Part shown: positions 26,822 through 34,193 of the stretch, in pieces
Layout of the letters: the number at the start of each line of letters is the position of its first letter
How positions within the stretch are numbered: position 1 is the stretch's first letter
Assembly (NCBI RefSeq): GCF_013337285.1
Contig: NZ_SUPW01000009.1
Coordinates: forward strand, 1 to 64,000
Direction of reading: 5' to 3'
DNA length: 64,000 nucleotides
DNA from: Agrobacterium tumefaciens
GTDB lineage: Bacteria > Pseudomonadota > Alphaproteobacteria > Rhizobiales > Rhizobiaceae
Program-made: the position numbers and the translations under genes
The notes under the pieces: generated by a model
The model's input: only the letters and a program-made list of their open reading frames with translations
Database searches by the model: none
Told to the model about the DNA's origin: nothing

Positions 26822-27240
26822 TCAGGCGGCAATGGGACCGCATGGCAGTATCTGAGGCCTGAGTTTGGCCAGTCTCCTCAGGTTCTGTGCCGTTGCCGCA
26901 AGCAGGAATTCGTCTCGCGCACCACACGGTCCCCGAAGTCGAAGACGCGCCATCCGTAGAATGCGTTTGAGATGCGCGAAGAGCATTTCGACTTTCTTCC
27001 GGCGATGACGCGACAGTTCATATTCTGGTGTGGTCGCAATCGCTCTGGCAACATCGCGCGCATCCTCATTGAGATCGCGCGGCACCTTCCGCATAGGCGT
27101 GTTAGGGCAACAACGCTGCTTCAGGTCACAGACATCACAGTCCTTTTTGCTGGCACGATAAATCCGTGTTCCTTCGGCCGTAATCCCCAATCTTGGCGTA
27201 TCGTAAGTGCGGTGGAACTGCTTCGCATCCTGACCGAAAG
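26822..27240 (-). mobile_element. IS1182-family transposase remnant (C-terminal part)
   Basis: The translation carries EGTRIYRASKKDCDVCDLKQ, the Cys cluster of IS1182-type transposases, then KKVEMLFAHLKRILRM with the catalytic Glu of the DDE triad, and the typical end GARDEFLLAATAQNLRRLAK. The N-terminal DNA-binding region and the first two catalytic Asp residues are missing. The segment around [11 protein letters not shown] also looks internally shortened relative to the family. Homology stops near 27240, exactly where an unrelated gene remnant begins on the other strand. Not functional. Confidence 0.75.
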
Positions 27241-27243
27241 GAC

Positions 27244-27639
27244 TATCTTTGGGAAATAGGCAGCGGTGCGAACTGGCTAGCGTACCATGTGGCCGTGACC
27301 CTTGCATTGCAGCATTTCTTCAGAGGATTACCCAATCATCCGGTCCCTGGATTTCTTGTCTACGATCAGCCGAGCCAAGTTTACTTTCCCACCGGATTCG
27401 AAGATGATCGCAAACAACGACCCGGACGATCACGCGATCAGGACATTGCCGCGGTTAGAGCGATATTCACCGCCATCGCTGATGAAATCGTGGGCGCGGA
27501 GGGCCAACTGCAGGCTATTGTCCTAGACCATGCAGGGCCTGACGTCTGGGGTGGCCTCATGGGTGTCACGCTCGCCGCTGAGTGGCGTGGCGACGAGGCG
27601 CTAGTTCCGCAGAGTTGGCTCACAGATAGAAATGCATGA
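27244..27639 (+). pseudogene. Truncated DUF3732 ATPase (C-terminal end)
   Basis: The frame reads [20 protein letters not shown], then [17 protein letters not shown] and [17 protein letters not shown], the last ~130 residues of DUF3732 proteins. These are SMC/ABC-like ATPases found with middle and C-terminal components in three-component ABC systems thought to act in genome conflict. Everything upstream, including Walker A and the coiled coil, is gone and replaced by transposase sequence. The C terminus ends normally near [10 protein letters not shown]. No partner component genes are nearby, so this is a leftover of a lost locus. Confidence 0.7.
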
Positions 27640-27720
27640 TCCGGCGACAATCGCAATGATGGTCTGTTCGGACGGACACCGTAGGCGTCACCTGCGGATA
27701 ACGCGAATGAGGATCAGGAA

Positions 27721-28083
27721 TTGAACGTCATTACAGGAACCGGATTCACCGCTGCCACCCTGCTTTTTTCGAGCTCTGCCGCCTTTGCCGCGCCGACATA
27801 TCTCAGTTGCGAATTCGCCGGTTCGAAGGGAACCCCTCAGGTGTTCAATTTCGTTCTCGACGAAGCCGCCGGGACATTTGGAGTTTATGTCCCGGTTTCT
27901 GGAAGTCAGAGAATGGAGAAAGGCACCTTTGCCGGTGGTAAGGCGAGCCTGAATGAAGGCTCGGTGGCATGGGAGATCGACATCGCCAAGGGTTCAGTCA
28001 TTCGTGACAAGCGCATGGTTGGCGAGAAGGATGGCGGGACCTGCAAGACGATCTCGCACGCGCAGAGCGGCTTTGAAGAGTAA
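27721..28083 (+). CDS. Small exported protein of unknown function
   Basis: 120 residues with a Sec signal peptide (TGFTAATLLFSSSAAFAAPT, cleavage after AFA). A TTG start at 27721 is supported by GAGGATCAGGAA; an ATG at 27707 is out of frame. The mature protein has two cysteines (LSCEF and GGTCKT) that may form a disulfide, and is rich in beta-prone stretches. No family recognised. Confidence 0.65.
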   Translation: MNVITGTGFTAATLLFSSSAAFAAPTYLSCEFAGSKGTPQVFNFVLDEAAGTFGVYVPVSGSQRMEKGTFAGGKASLNEGSVAWEIDIAKGSVIRDKRMVGEKDGGTCKTISHAQSGFEE

Positions 28084-28147
28084 TTGCCGCTCTGGACAAG
28101 AGGCCAGTATCGAGACCTCTGCACATGGAGCTGACGGCCCGGCACAT

Positions 28148-29071
28148 CTATAGCGCCCTGGCGAAGCGCTCCAGTTTGCCCAGCGTTTGCTGACCCAGCT
28201 CCACGGCGCCGAAACCCTTCGCTTGCTGGAACTCGGCTTCCGTGCTGAACACCATGCCCAGCACAACTTTTGTTGCGCCATCCTGATCTTCGAACGAGGC
28301 CCAGGCGTCGGCATGTTTTGGCCCGTTTTCGCCCCACAGCAGCGTATAGGCGAGCCGCTCTTCGGGCCGGACCTCGACATAACGATGATGGTTCGGGAAA
28401 ACTGTGCCGTCAGGGCCGATCATGTCAAAGACCCATTCGCCGCCGGTCCGCAGATCAATCCTCTTCGTGCGGCAGGAGAACCCGTCAGGACCCCACCATC
28501 GCGGCAGCGTCTTCTCGTTCATCCAGGCTTTCCAGACTTTGTTTCGCGGCACCTTTATCACTCGCTCCAGAACCATGGTTCGCCCGGCCACGCTGGCCAG
28601 ATTGTTGAGACCGGCGCTGAAACCCTGTTGATAACCATCCCGCATATCCTCTGCCAGCGAGGAAAGCTGAACCGTTACGGTCAAGCGGCTACGCTCTTCC
28701 ACAGCCTGAAAATCGGCAGTGATCAGCGCTGCCGACTGCGTTACGCCGCCGGAGGAAACCACCTCGTAATTCACGCTGCGGCGGGCCGGCTGCAACTCCA
28801 GCCAGCCGCATTCACAGCGAATATCCGGCTGGCCGGCAACCTTGCAGAGCGAAACTTCGCGACCGCCAAGCCTGCTGTCCGCCTCCAGGAACTCCACGGT
28901 GATCGCGGGTGTGGGAGAAGCCCACACCGCCCGGGCGGCGGGTGACAGCCAGACCTGCCAGAGCGCCGATGGCGGAACGGCAATTTCCCGTTCAAAACTC
29001 AGCGTCGCAAAACGGTCCTGTGTCAGATGCGGTTCGGCGCGTGCGCCTTCCTGACCCGGCTTCGTCGTCAT
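28148..29071 (-). CDS. Tandem AHSA1/SRPBCC domain protein
   Basis: 307 residues with two START-like AHSA1 domains. The first (about 20-150) begins LSFEREIAVPPSALWQVWLS, the second (about 165-305) begins MVLERVIKVPRNKVWKAWMN and contains LPRWWGPDGFSCRTKRIDLR. These domains bind hydrophobic ligands or co-chaperone partners. The start overlaps the ArsR stop by four bases (ATGA), a pairing common in alphaproteobacteria, so the two form an operon under ArsR control. Confidence 0.88.
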   Translation of the reverse strand: MTTKPGQEGARAEPHLTQDRFATLSFEREIAVPPSALWQVWLSPAARAVWASPTPAITVEFLEADSRLGGREVSLCKVAGQPDIRCECGWLELQPARRSVNYEVVSSGGVTQSAALITADFQAVEERSRLTVTVQLSSLAEDMRDGYQQGFSAGLNNLASVAGRTMVLERVIKVPRNKVWKAWMNEKTLPRWWGPDGFSCRTKRIDLRTGGEWVFDMIGPDGTVFPNHHRYVEVRPEERLAYTLLWGENGPKHADAWASFEDQDGATKVVLGMVFSTEAEFQQAKGFGAVELGQQTLGKLERFARAL

Positions 29072-29409
29072 TCGGAATCCTCCTTCATGGCCTGCATTGC
29101 AAATGCCTCCAGCCGGTCAAGCCGGCTCTCCCACATGGCTCGCTGCTCATCGAGCCACGTGCGCACCGGCTCCAGTGCTTCCGGCACGATCGCACAGGTG
29201 CGCACTCGCCCATCCTTGGAGGTGATGATCAGCCCCGCCTCCTCCAGCACGGAAAGGTGCCGCATAACCGTGGGCAGACGCAGCCCCGTGGGAGCGGACA
29301 GTTCCATGACCGGTGCCGGCCCTCCGCCAAGCCGCGCCAGAATTGCCCGGCGCGTCGGATCGGCAAGAGCCTGGAAGATCAGTGATAGCTCCTGATAATG
29401 CTTAGTCAT
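29068..29409 (-). CDS. ArsR family winged-helix repressor
   Basis: 113 residues from ATG 29409; the GTG at 29424 is an alternative. ArsR fold: LIFQALADPTRRAILARLGG, then LRLPTVMRHLSVLEEAGLII (recognition helix) and SKDGRVRTCAIVPEALEPV. There are no metal-binding Cys pairs, so it belongs to the metal-independent AHSA1-linked subgroup. A perfect 15-bp inverted repeat lies 33 bases upstream, its likely operator. It is co-translated with the AHSA1 protein. Confidence 0.9.
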   Translation of the reverse strand: MTKHYQELSLIFQALADPTRRAILARLGGGPAPVMELSAPTGLRLPTVMRHLSVLEEAGLIITSKDGRVRTCAIVPEALEPVRTWLDEQRAMWESRLDRLEAFAMQAMKEDSE

Positions 29410-29441
29410 GTTGCTAACTATCACGGTCCATCGTGGCGGCG

Positions 29442-29477
29442 CAAGGAAAACTTAGTGAATCAACTAAGTTTTCCTTG
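29442..29477. promoter_or_regulatory. Perfect inverted repeat, probable ArsR operator
   Basis: CAAGGAAAACTTAGT at 29442-29456 and its exact complement ACTAAGTTTTCCTTG at 29463-29477 are separated by GAATCA. The dyad lies in the ArsR promoter region, 33 bases from the start codon. Arm length and position suit a dimeric winged-helix repressor. As RNA it would form a stem without a following U-tract, so a terminator is less likely. Confidence 0.6.
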
Positions 29478-29695
29478 GTGGAGTGGTGCCGGGAATAAGG
29501 CGCCGATGCCTCCCCCCGGCATGTCGTTCAGGCAACCGAGCCTTTCGTCTCTCCAGCGCCTTGGGGTCGGCAGCCGGCGGCAGATGCAACTATCGAGTCG
29601 GGAATTAGCCATCAAAAGTTGCAGAAAAGGATTGACTCTCGTAGCTGTGTGAGTGAGCCTTGCCCGGAAAAAGACGGGGAAAATATCAAATCATC

Positions 29696-29914
29696 ATGTT
29701 ACCAGAACGCTTTAATCAATGCCTGCGGGTCATCCGCTGGACGCCGATCAACATTGCGTCAGCACTGCAATGTGAGCTTTCGTGGATCGAGGCACTGGAG
29801 GCGGGCAATGAGGAGGTTCCCGCCGGTCTGGCCACATGGCTTGAAACGCTTGCACAGGCCCATGAAGCTCTCCCGCCCCCATCAACCTACAGAGGAAAAC
29901 GGTCGGCATTCTGA
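29696..29914 (+). CDS. Small Xre-like helix-turn-helix protein
   Basis: 72 residues from ATG 29696. The sequence RWTPINIASALQCELSWIEA resembles the helix-turn-helix of small Rhizobiales proteins with a shared layout: an N-terminal LPERFxxCL, a short HTH, EVPxxLATWLETLAxxHE and a basic proline-containing tail. GGGGAAA lies 14 bases before the ATG, somewhat far. It overlaps nothing and is followed by a small exported protein 46 bases downstream. DNA targets unknown. Confidence 0.55.
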   Translation: MLPERFNQCLRVIRWTPINIASALQCELSWIEALEAGNEEVPAGLATWLETLAQAHEALPPPSTYRGKRSAF

Positions 29915-29960
29915 TGCGGCCGATAACTCTCAACCTTCACCAACAACTGGATTACTCGAA

Positions 29961-30365
29961 ATGAAATATGTCATAGCAGCTCTTGGCCTGATCAGCTTCT
30001 CAAGCCCCGCCTTTGCGGCATCCTGCGAGAAGAACTTCGCTGTCTCCGGCGTGCCCATGGTGACGGCTGTCTCTTACAAATCATGGCAGGAATTGCCAAA
30101 GGCAAAAGCGCCCGCCGTGCTTCAAAAGCTCGCCCAGGCTGTGGCAGCGGAAGGTTTTTCCGGCATCCAGATCAACAAGGCGCTGTCTTCCATTGATGCG
30201 CACCAGGAGACCAGCGGCAGCGGCAGAATTCAGACGCTGCGGGTTGTGGCCCGGCAGAAAGGCGCCGGCGTGCGGATCGACGCTGTTTTCAACATTCAGG
30301 CAGGACAGATTGCGGACAAGAACGTCATCCGCGAGGGCATTTGCAATATCATCAACGGCGTGTGA
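29961..30365 (+). CDS. Small exported protein of unknown function
   Basis: 134 residues from ATG 29961 with signal peptide MKYVIAALGLISFSSPAFAA. Two cysteines in the mature part (SCEKNF and EGICNI) could pair. No family recognised. The longer frame from 29619 runs through the small HTH gene in another frame and has no supporting start. Confidence 0.65.
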   Translation: MKYVIAALGLISFSSPAFAASCEKNFAVSGVPMVTAVSYKSWQELPKAKAPAVLQKLAQAVAAEGFSGIQINKALSSIDAHQETSGSGRIQTLRVVARQKGAGVRIDAVFNIQAGQIADKNVIREGICNIINGV

Positions 30366-30687
30366 AGTGCTGTAGATAAGACTGTCCTTTCGACGGAGCG
30401 GGGCCAGCCGCTTCATCTGCGTCGGCCGTAGCGTGATGGCCGCTTCTGCGGGTGGCAACAGGAAGCAGGCCCGGGCCTCACCATTCATGCGCAGTCTTGA
30501 TGACGGTGCACACCGACATCGGGAATGGCACGCCGTCGGCTCGCCCGGCACGGGCGGTGAACCAGGCGCTGCTCCACGCTGTTTATGACGATGCTTATGG
30601 TATGGCGGGCGAACCCGGAATCTGCGACGGGTGCAGGCAGGGATAGTGTCCGTGGCCGCAAGCGCGCCATGAAGCGACGGGGAAAAG
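30366..30687. other. Intergenic stretch, no gene seen
   Basis: About 320 bases between the small exported protein and the DMT transporter. Short frames on both strands give arginine- and proline-rich translations with no recognised family. GGGGAAAAG just before 30688 serves as the ribosome binding site of the transporter gene. Confidence 0.4.
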
Positions 30688-31581
30688 ATGCCGATTTATG
30701 AACTGGCTGCCGTGGGCGCCGCAACCTGCTGGGCGATGACCGGACTTCTGGCGGCACGTCCGGCGGGGCATCTGGGAGCGCTCGCCTTCAACAGGACGCG
30801 GCAGCTTTTTGTCGCTTCCCTGCTGGGGGTCTATGTTCTCGCTTCGGGAACCTGGCGGGAACTGCAGCCCGAGGCGCTATCGGCGCTTCTGCTATCCGGT
30901 TTCATCGGCATCTTCGTTGGCGATACGCTGCTGTTCACCTGTCTCAATCGGCTGGGGCCACGCCGCTCGGGAATCCTGTTTGCCCTCAACGCCCCAATTG
31001 CCGCGCTGCTGGGATGGGCGGTGCTTGGCGAGGAGCTTTCCGCGACAACGGTCACCGGTATAGGCCTGACGCTGTGTGGTGTTCTGCTCGCAATCCTCTT
31101 TGGCAAGCGCAAGGCGCAGCTGCACGAATGGGAGAGAGTGAAGGGACCGCTTTGGCTGGGCGTGCTCCTCGGCCTGCTGGCCGCACTCAGTCAGGCCGTC
31201 GGCTCGCTGATCGCAAGACCCGTCATGGCGACCGGGATCGATCCGATTGCCGCTTCCATGCTGCGCGTTGGGGCCGCGGCGCTCTGCCTGACGGCGCTTA
31301 CCATGCTGCCCATCAAGGCAGTTCGTCCGAATGGACCGCTGACGAAGAGCATTTTCCTGCAGACGGCGCTTACCGGCATCATCGCGCTTGCCTTCGGCAT
31401 GACGCTGCTTCTTTTCGCACTTTCCGGCGGCAAGATCGGCATCGTCTCGACGCTGTCTGCAACAACACCTGTCATCATCCTGCCATTGCTGTGGCTGAGA
31501 ACGCGGGAATTGCCGGCACCCGGCGCATGGGCCGGGGCCGCTCTGGTCGTGGCCGGCATGGCGCTGATGTTCTGGAAGTGA
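30688..31581 (+). CDS. DMT superfamily (EamA) transporter
   Basis: 297 residues with about ten membrane segments in two EamA halves. Typical motifs are GFIGIFVGDTLLFTCLNRLG, FALNAPIAALLGWAVLGEEL (end of half one) and STLSATTPVIILPLLWLRTREL (half two). Members export metabolites or amino acids or take up small solutes; the substrate cannot be told from sequence. It is a single gene with GGGGAAAAG ahead of ATG 30688. Confidence 0.88.
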   Translation: MPIYELAAVGAATCWAMTGLLAARPAGHLGALAFNRTRQLFVASLLGVYVLASGTWRELQPEALSALLLSGFIGIFVGDTLLFTCLNRLGPRRSGILFALNAPIAALLGWAVLGEELSATTVTGIGLTLCGVLLAILFGKRKAQLHEWERVKGPLWLGVLLGLLAALSQAVGSLIARPVMATGIDPIAASMLRVGAAALCLTALTMLPIKAVRPNGPLTKSIFLQTALTGIIALAFGMTLLLFALSGGKIGIVSTLSATTPVIILPLLWLRTRELPAPGAWAGAALVVAGMALMFWK

Positions 31582-31676
31582 CCGAAGCCTTAAGCGCCGC
31601 AGATGACGCCGCTGGTGCCACGATATACTATTGCAAATAATGTCCAGCTGTCTCGGCCGTACACTTGCGCGGCAAC

Positions 31677-31712
31677 TTTCGCGTGTCTAAAAGACGCGAA
31701 ATGTTAATTCGC
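31677..31712 (+). promoter_or_regulatory. Overlapping hairpins in the 5' leader of the next gene
   Basis: TTTCGCGT at 31677-31684 pairs with ACGCGAAA at 31694-31701, while GCGAA at 31696-31700 can instead pair with TTCGC at 31708-31712. The two stems share bases and cannot coexist. The second ends about 19 bases before the GTG start, so it could influence initiation. Small and possibly coincidental. Confidence 0.3.
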
Positions 31713-31731
31713 ATTACAGAGGACCAACTTC

Positions 31732-33741
31732 GTGGAACAGGTAAACACTCCAGTCGGCAAGGGCCGGCGCAAGGCTTTATGGGCAGCGGTTGCGATTATT
31801 GCCATCGCGGCTGCAGGTGTCATCGGTGGTAAAGCCTTCTACGAAGCAAAGGTCGATGAACTGATTGCACGCAGCGGCGCAACGGCCCGCTCCGTGAACG
31901 TTGATTTTCTCGGACAAATCCATATTCGCGAGCTGACCCTGCCGCTTGAAGACGGCAAGAACATCCAGATCGCAGCGATCGACGGGCGTCCCAGACTTCC
32001 TTTCCTGGAAGGCGCGCTTGATATGAACGGCATCGATATTGACGTGCCGACCGGCAAGATCTCCATGGCGCATGCCCGTGTCGAGAATGCCGCCTTCAAG
32101 AAAGTGGCAGCGGCATCTGGCGATGGCAATGCAAACTCCCTGTCCAGACGCATGGAGCGCTTTGCAGCGACGCGCATTTCGACGCCTGAACTGACATTCA
32201 CCCAGTCCATCGCCGACACCGAGCAGAAGACCGTTTACAACAACGCGGCTCTCGTGGACATCGCCGATGGCCGGGTCGCCCGCTATACGGTCGACAATGC
32301 CAGCTATGACATCAAGATGGCTCTGCCGGACAGCACTGGCACGATGGAAAAGAAGCACATGGTCGTCTCGACGGGTGCAATAACCGGCCAGGACTTCGAC
32401 GCCGCCTACCTTGCAAGGCTCTACACGGAAAAAGCAGGTCCCGAAGACAAGGAGGCAAAACCTCTTTACGGACCACTCTCCGTCAGCAAGATTTCCTTCT
32501 CCGACGGTGACGGTCGCTTCAGCTACGACGAAATACGCAGCGACGGCTTTACCGCTCGCATGCCGGCCGAGCCGCTGCTGGAAACCCTGAAGGCGCTGAC
32601 GACAACCCAGAATGCCGATGAGCTTTCACCACAGGAGCGGCAGGCATTTTTCGGCAAGGTCGTGTCCATTCTGGACATGATGGGCAAGAGCAACATGCAG
32701 CTGCTGGGCTTCAAGGTCGACGCGCCTGATCAAAGCGAAGGGGCGGACGGCAAGCGGGTCAAGGCCACCATCGAGCGCATCGACATGCAGATGGACAGCC
32801 GCAAGCTCGATTTCGGCCTGAACGGCATGTCGATTGGCGATGGCGACGGCAAGATCGAAGTCGCCGAGGCAAGCCTCAAGGGCTTTGACTGGAGTTCCAC
32901 AATCGAAGGTCTCTCCCAGATCGTCGGCTTCGATGAAACGAAGATGGAGACATTTCCGTTCAATCGGCTGATACCGGAACTTGGCAGGGTGCGTGTCGGT
33001 GGCATCAACGTTGATATCGCCGCACCGGAAAAGACGGATGAAGAGGCCGCAGGCACGCCTGAACGCATCAAGTTCACGCTCAAGAATTTCGAGATGGGCC
33101 TGACAAAGCCCTTCAATGGCATCCCGACCGATATCGAGATCAGACAGGAAGACCTCTCCCTGCCCATCCCGGCGGATTCGACCGAGGAAGTTTTTGTTGA
33201 AGCGCGCAAACTGGGTCTGGAGTCGATCGCCCTGTCTTATGCCATGGCCGCAGGCTGGGACGAGCCGAACAAAAATCTGGTGATCCGCGAAGTCTCGTTC
33301 AGCAGCAAGGATATTGGCAGCGTCAATTTTTCCGGTCTGGTGAGCGGGTTCACGGAAGAGTTTTTCTCCTTCGACTTCGGTCGCGCCCAGGCTGCGCTTT
33401 TCGGGCTTGCCGGTCGTGAGGTCAAATTCACGATCAAGGACGAGGGCATGATGGCCAAGGCGATCAAGCTTTATGCCCTGCAGAACGAGATGACCGAGGA
33501 TCAGGTGCGTGGCACTTTGACGTTGGTTGCCAACGTGATGCTGCAGCAGGTGGCCGCCGAACAGCCGAAACTCCAGGATGCGGTGAACGCACTCGTCCAA
33601 TTCATCAACACGCCGGGAACCTTGACCGTCACGGTCAAATCAACAGGCCCAAATGGCCTTGGCCTTTTTGACCTGGCTGCAGCCTCGGATAATCCGATGC
33701 TTCTTCTTGACAAGGTCGATATTCAGGCAACAGCCGAATAA
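31732..33741 (+). CDS. Large membrane-anchored protein, AsmA-like character
   Basis: 669 residues from GTG 31732, with AGAGGACC upstream. A single N-terminal membrane helix (ALWAAVAIIAIAAAGVIGGK) suggests an inner-membrane anchor with a periplasmic body. The body is long, beta-rich and repetitive in style, with segments such as VNVDFLGQIHIRELTLPLED and IDIDVPTGKISMAHARVENA reminiscent of AsmA/TamB/YhdP-type lipid-transfer proteins, though the family assignment is only an impression. Conserved in rhizobia as hypothetical, as far as I recall. It is a single-gene unit followed by a hairpin. Confidence 0.7.
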   Translation: MEQVNTPVGKGRRKALWAAVAIIAIAAAGVIGGKAFYEAKVDELIARSGATARSVNVDFLGQIHIRELTLPLEDGKNIQIAAIDGRPRLPFLEGALDMNGIDIDVPTGKISMAHARVENAAFKKVAAASGDGNANSLSRRMERFAATRISTPELTFTQSIADTEQKTVYNNAALVDIADGRVARYTVDNASYDIKMALPDSTGTMEKKHMVVSTGAITGQDFDAAYLARLYTEKAGPEDKEAKPLYGPLSVSKISFSDGDGRFSYDEIRSDGFTARMPAEPLLETLKALTTTQNADELSPQERQAFFGKVVSILDMMGKSNMQLLGFKVDAPDQSEGADGKRVKATIERIDMQMDSRKLDFGLNGMSIGDGDGKIEVAEASLKGFDWSSTIEGLSQIVGFDETKMETFPFNRLIPELGRVRVGGINVDIAAPEKTDEEAAGTPERIKFTLKNFEMGLTKPFNGIPTDIEIRQEDLSLPIPADSTEEVFVEARKLGLESIALSYAMAAGWDEPNKNLVIREVSFSSKDIGSVNFSGLVSGFTEEFFSFDFGRAQAALFGLAGREVKFTIKDEGMMAKAIKLYALQNEMTEDQVRGTLTLVANVMLQQVAAEQPKLQDAVNALVQFINTPGTLTVTVKSTGPNGLGLFDLAAASDNPMLLLDKVDIQATAE

Positions 33742-33764
33742 GCCGGCCTATCGGCCGCCAATTA

Positions 33765-33792
33765 TCTCAAGCTCAGTTTCCTGAGCTTGAGA
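33765..33792 (+). terminator. Stem-loop after the membrane-anchored protein gene
   Basis: TCTCAAGCTCAG, loop TTTC, CTGAGCTTGAGA: a perfect 12-bp stem 24 bases after the stop codon. No T-run follows, so it may act as an RNA-stabilising 3' end or a weak terminator. Confidence 0.5.
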
Positions 33793-34160
33793 AAACCTGA
33801 ATATACATTTTTCCGCACCATTTGCGGGGCGGCATATTGAAACTTCGAATAGGATTTTTACAAGCTTATTTAATAAGCTATTCCGAAAATCGGAAGTCAT
33901 GCATTAACAGCAATCACAGATGGAAGCCTGAATATCGCTCCATGGGTTCGGCTCTTCCGCAGCCGACGGAAGGCACCCGACATATTTTCACGCACCGGCC
34001 GAAAAGACGGACCGTCTTCTCATCAACGGTGCGGCCGTCGGGCCGGCGATGCGACAATGGCCGCCTCCATGTTGCGATGGACCAGCGTATGGTTTCGGAT
34101 GCCCGCCCTTCGGCAGGCATCCGTCAGATCGCTATGACGTTCTTCAGATAACACGTCATG
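33793..34160. other. Intergenic stretch, no gene seen
   Basis: Between the hairpin and the acnB 3' end, which are convergent. Frames on both strands (33822-34151 plus, 33914-34120 minus) are arginine-rich and resemble nothing known. An AT-rich patch occurs at 33800-33900. Confidence 0.4.
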
Positions 34161-34162
34161 TC

Positions 34163-34184
34163 CGGGAGGTTTTCACCTCCCGGC
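34163..34184 (-). terminator. Hairpin at the acnB 3' end
   Basis: CCGGGAGGT pairs with ACCTCCCGG around a four-base loop, 10 bases beyond the acnB stop codon. The stem is GC-rich and compact as for intrinsic terminators, but no long U-tract follows. Confidence 0.5.
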
Positions 34185-34193
34185 GCCCAAACC

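Noticed and set aside
30485..30757. Minus-strand 90-codon frame before the DMT transporter
   Set aside because: Overlaps the transporter start, arginine- and proline-rich, no conserved pattern.
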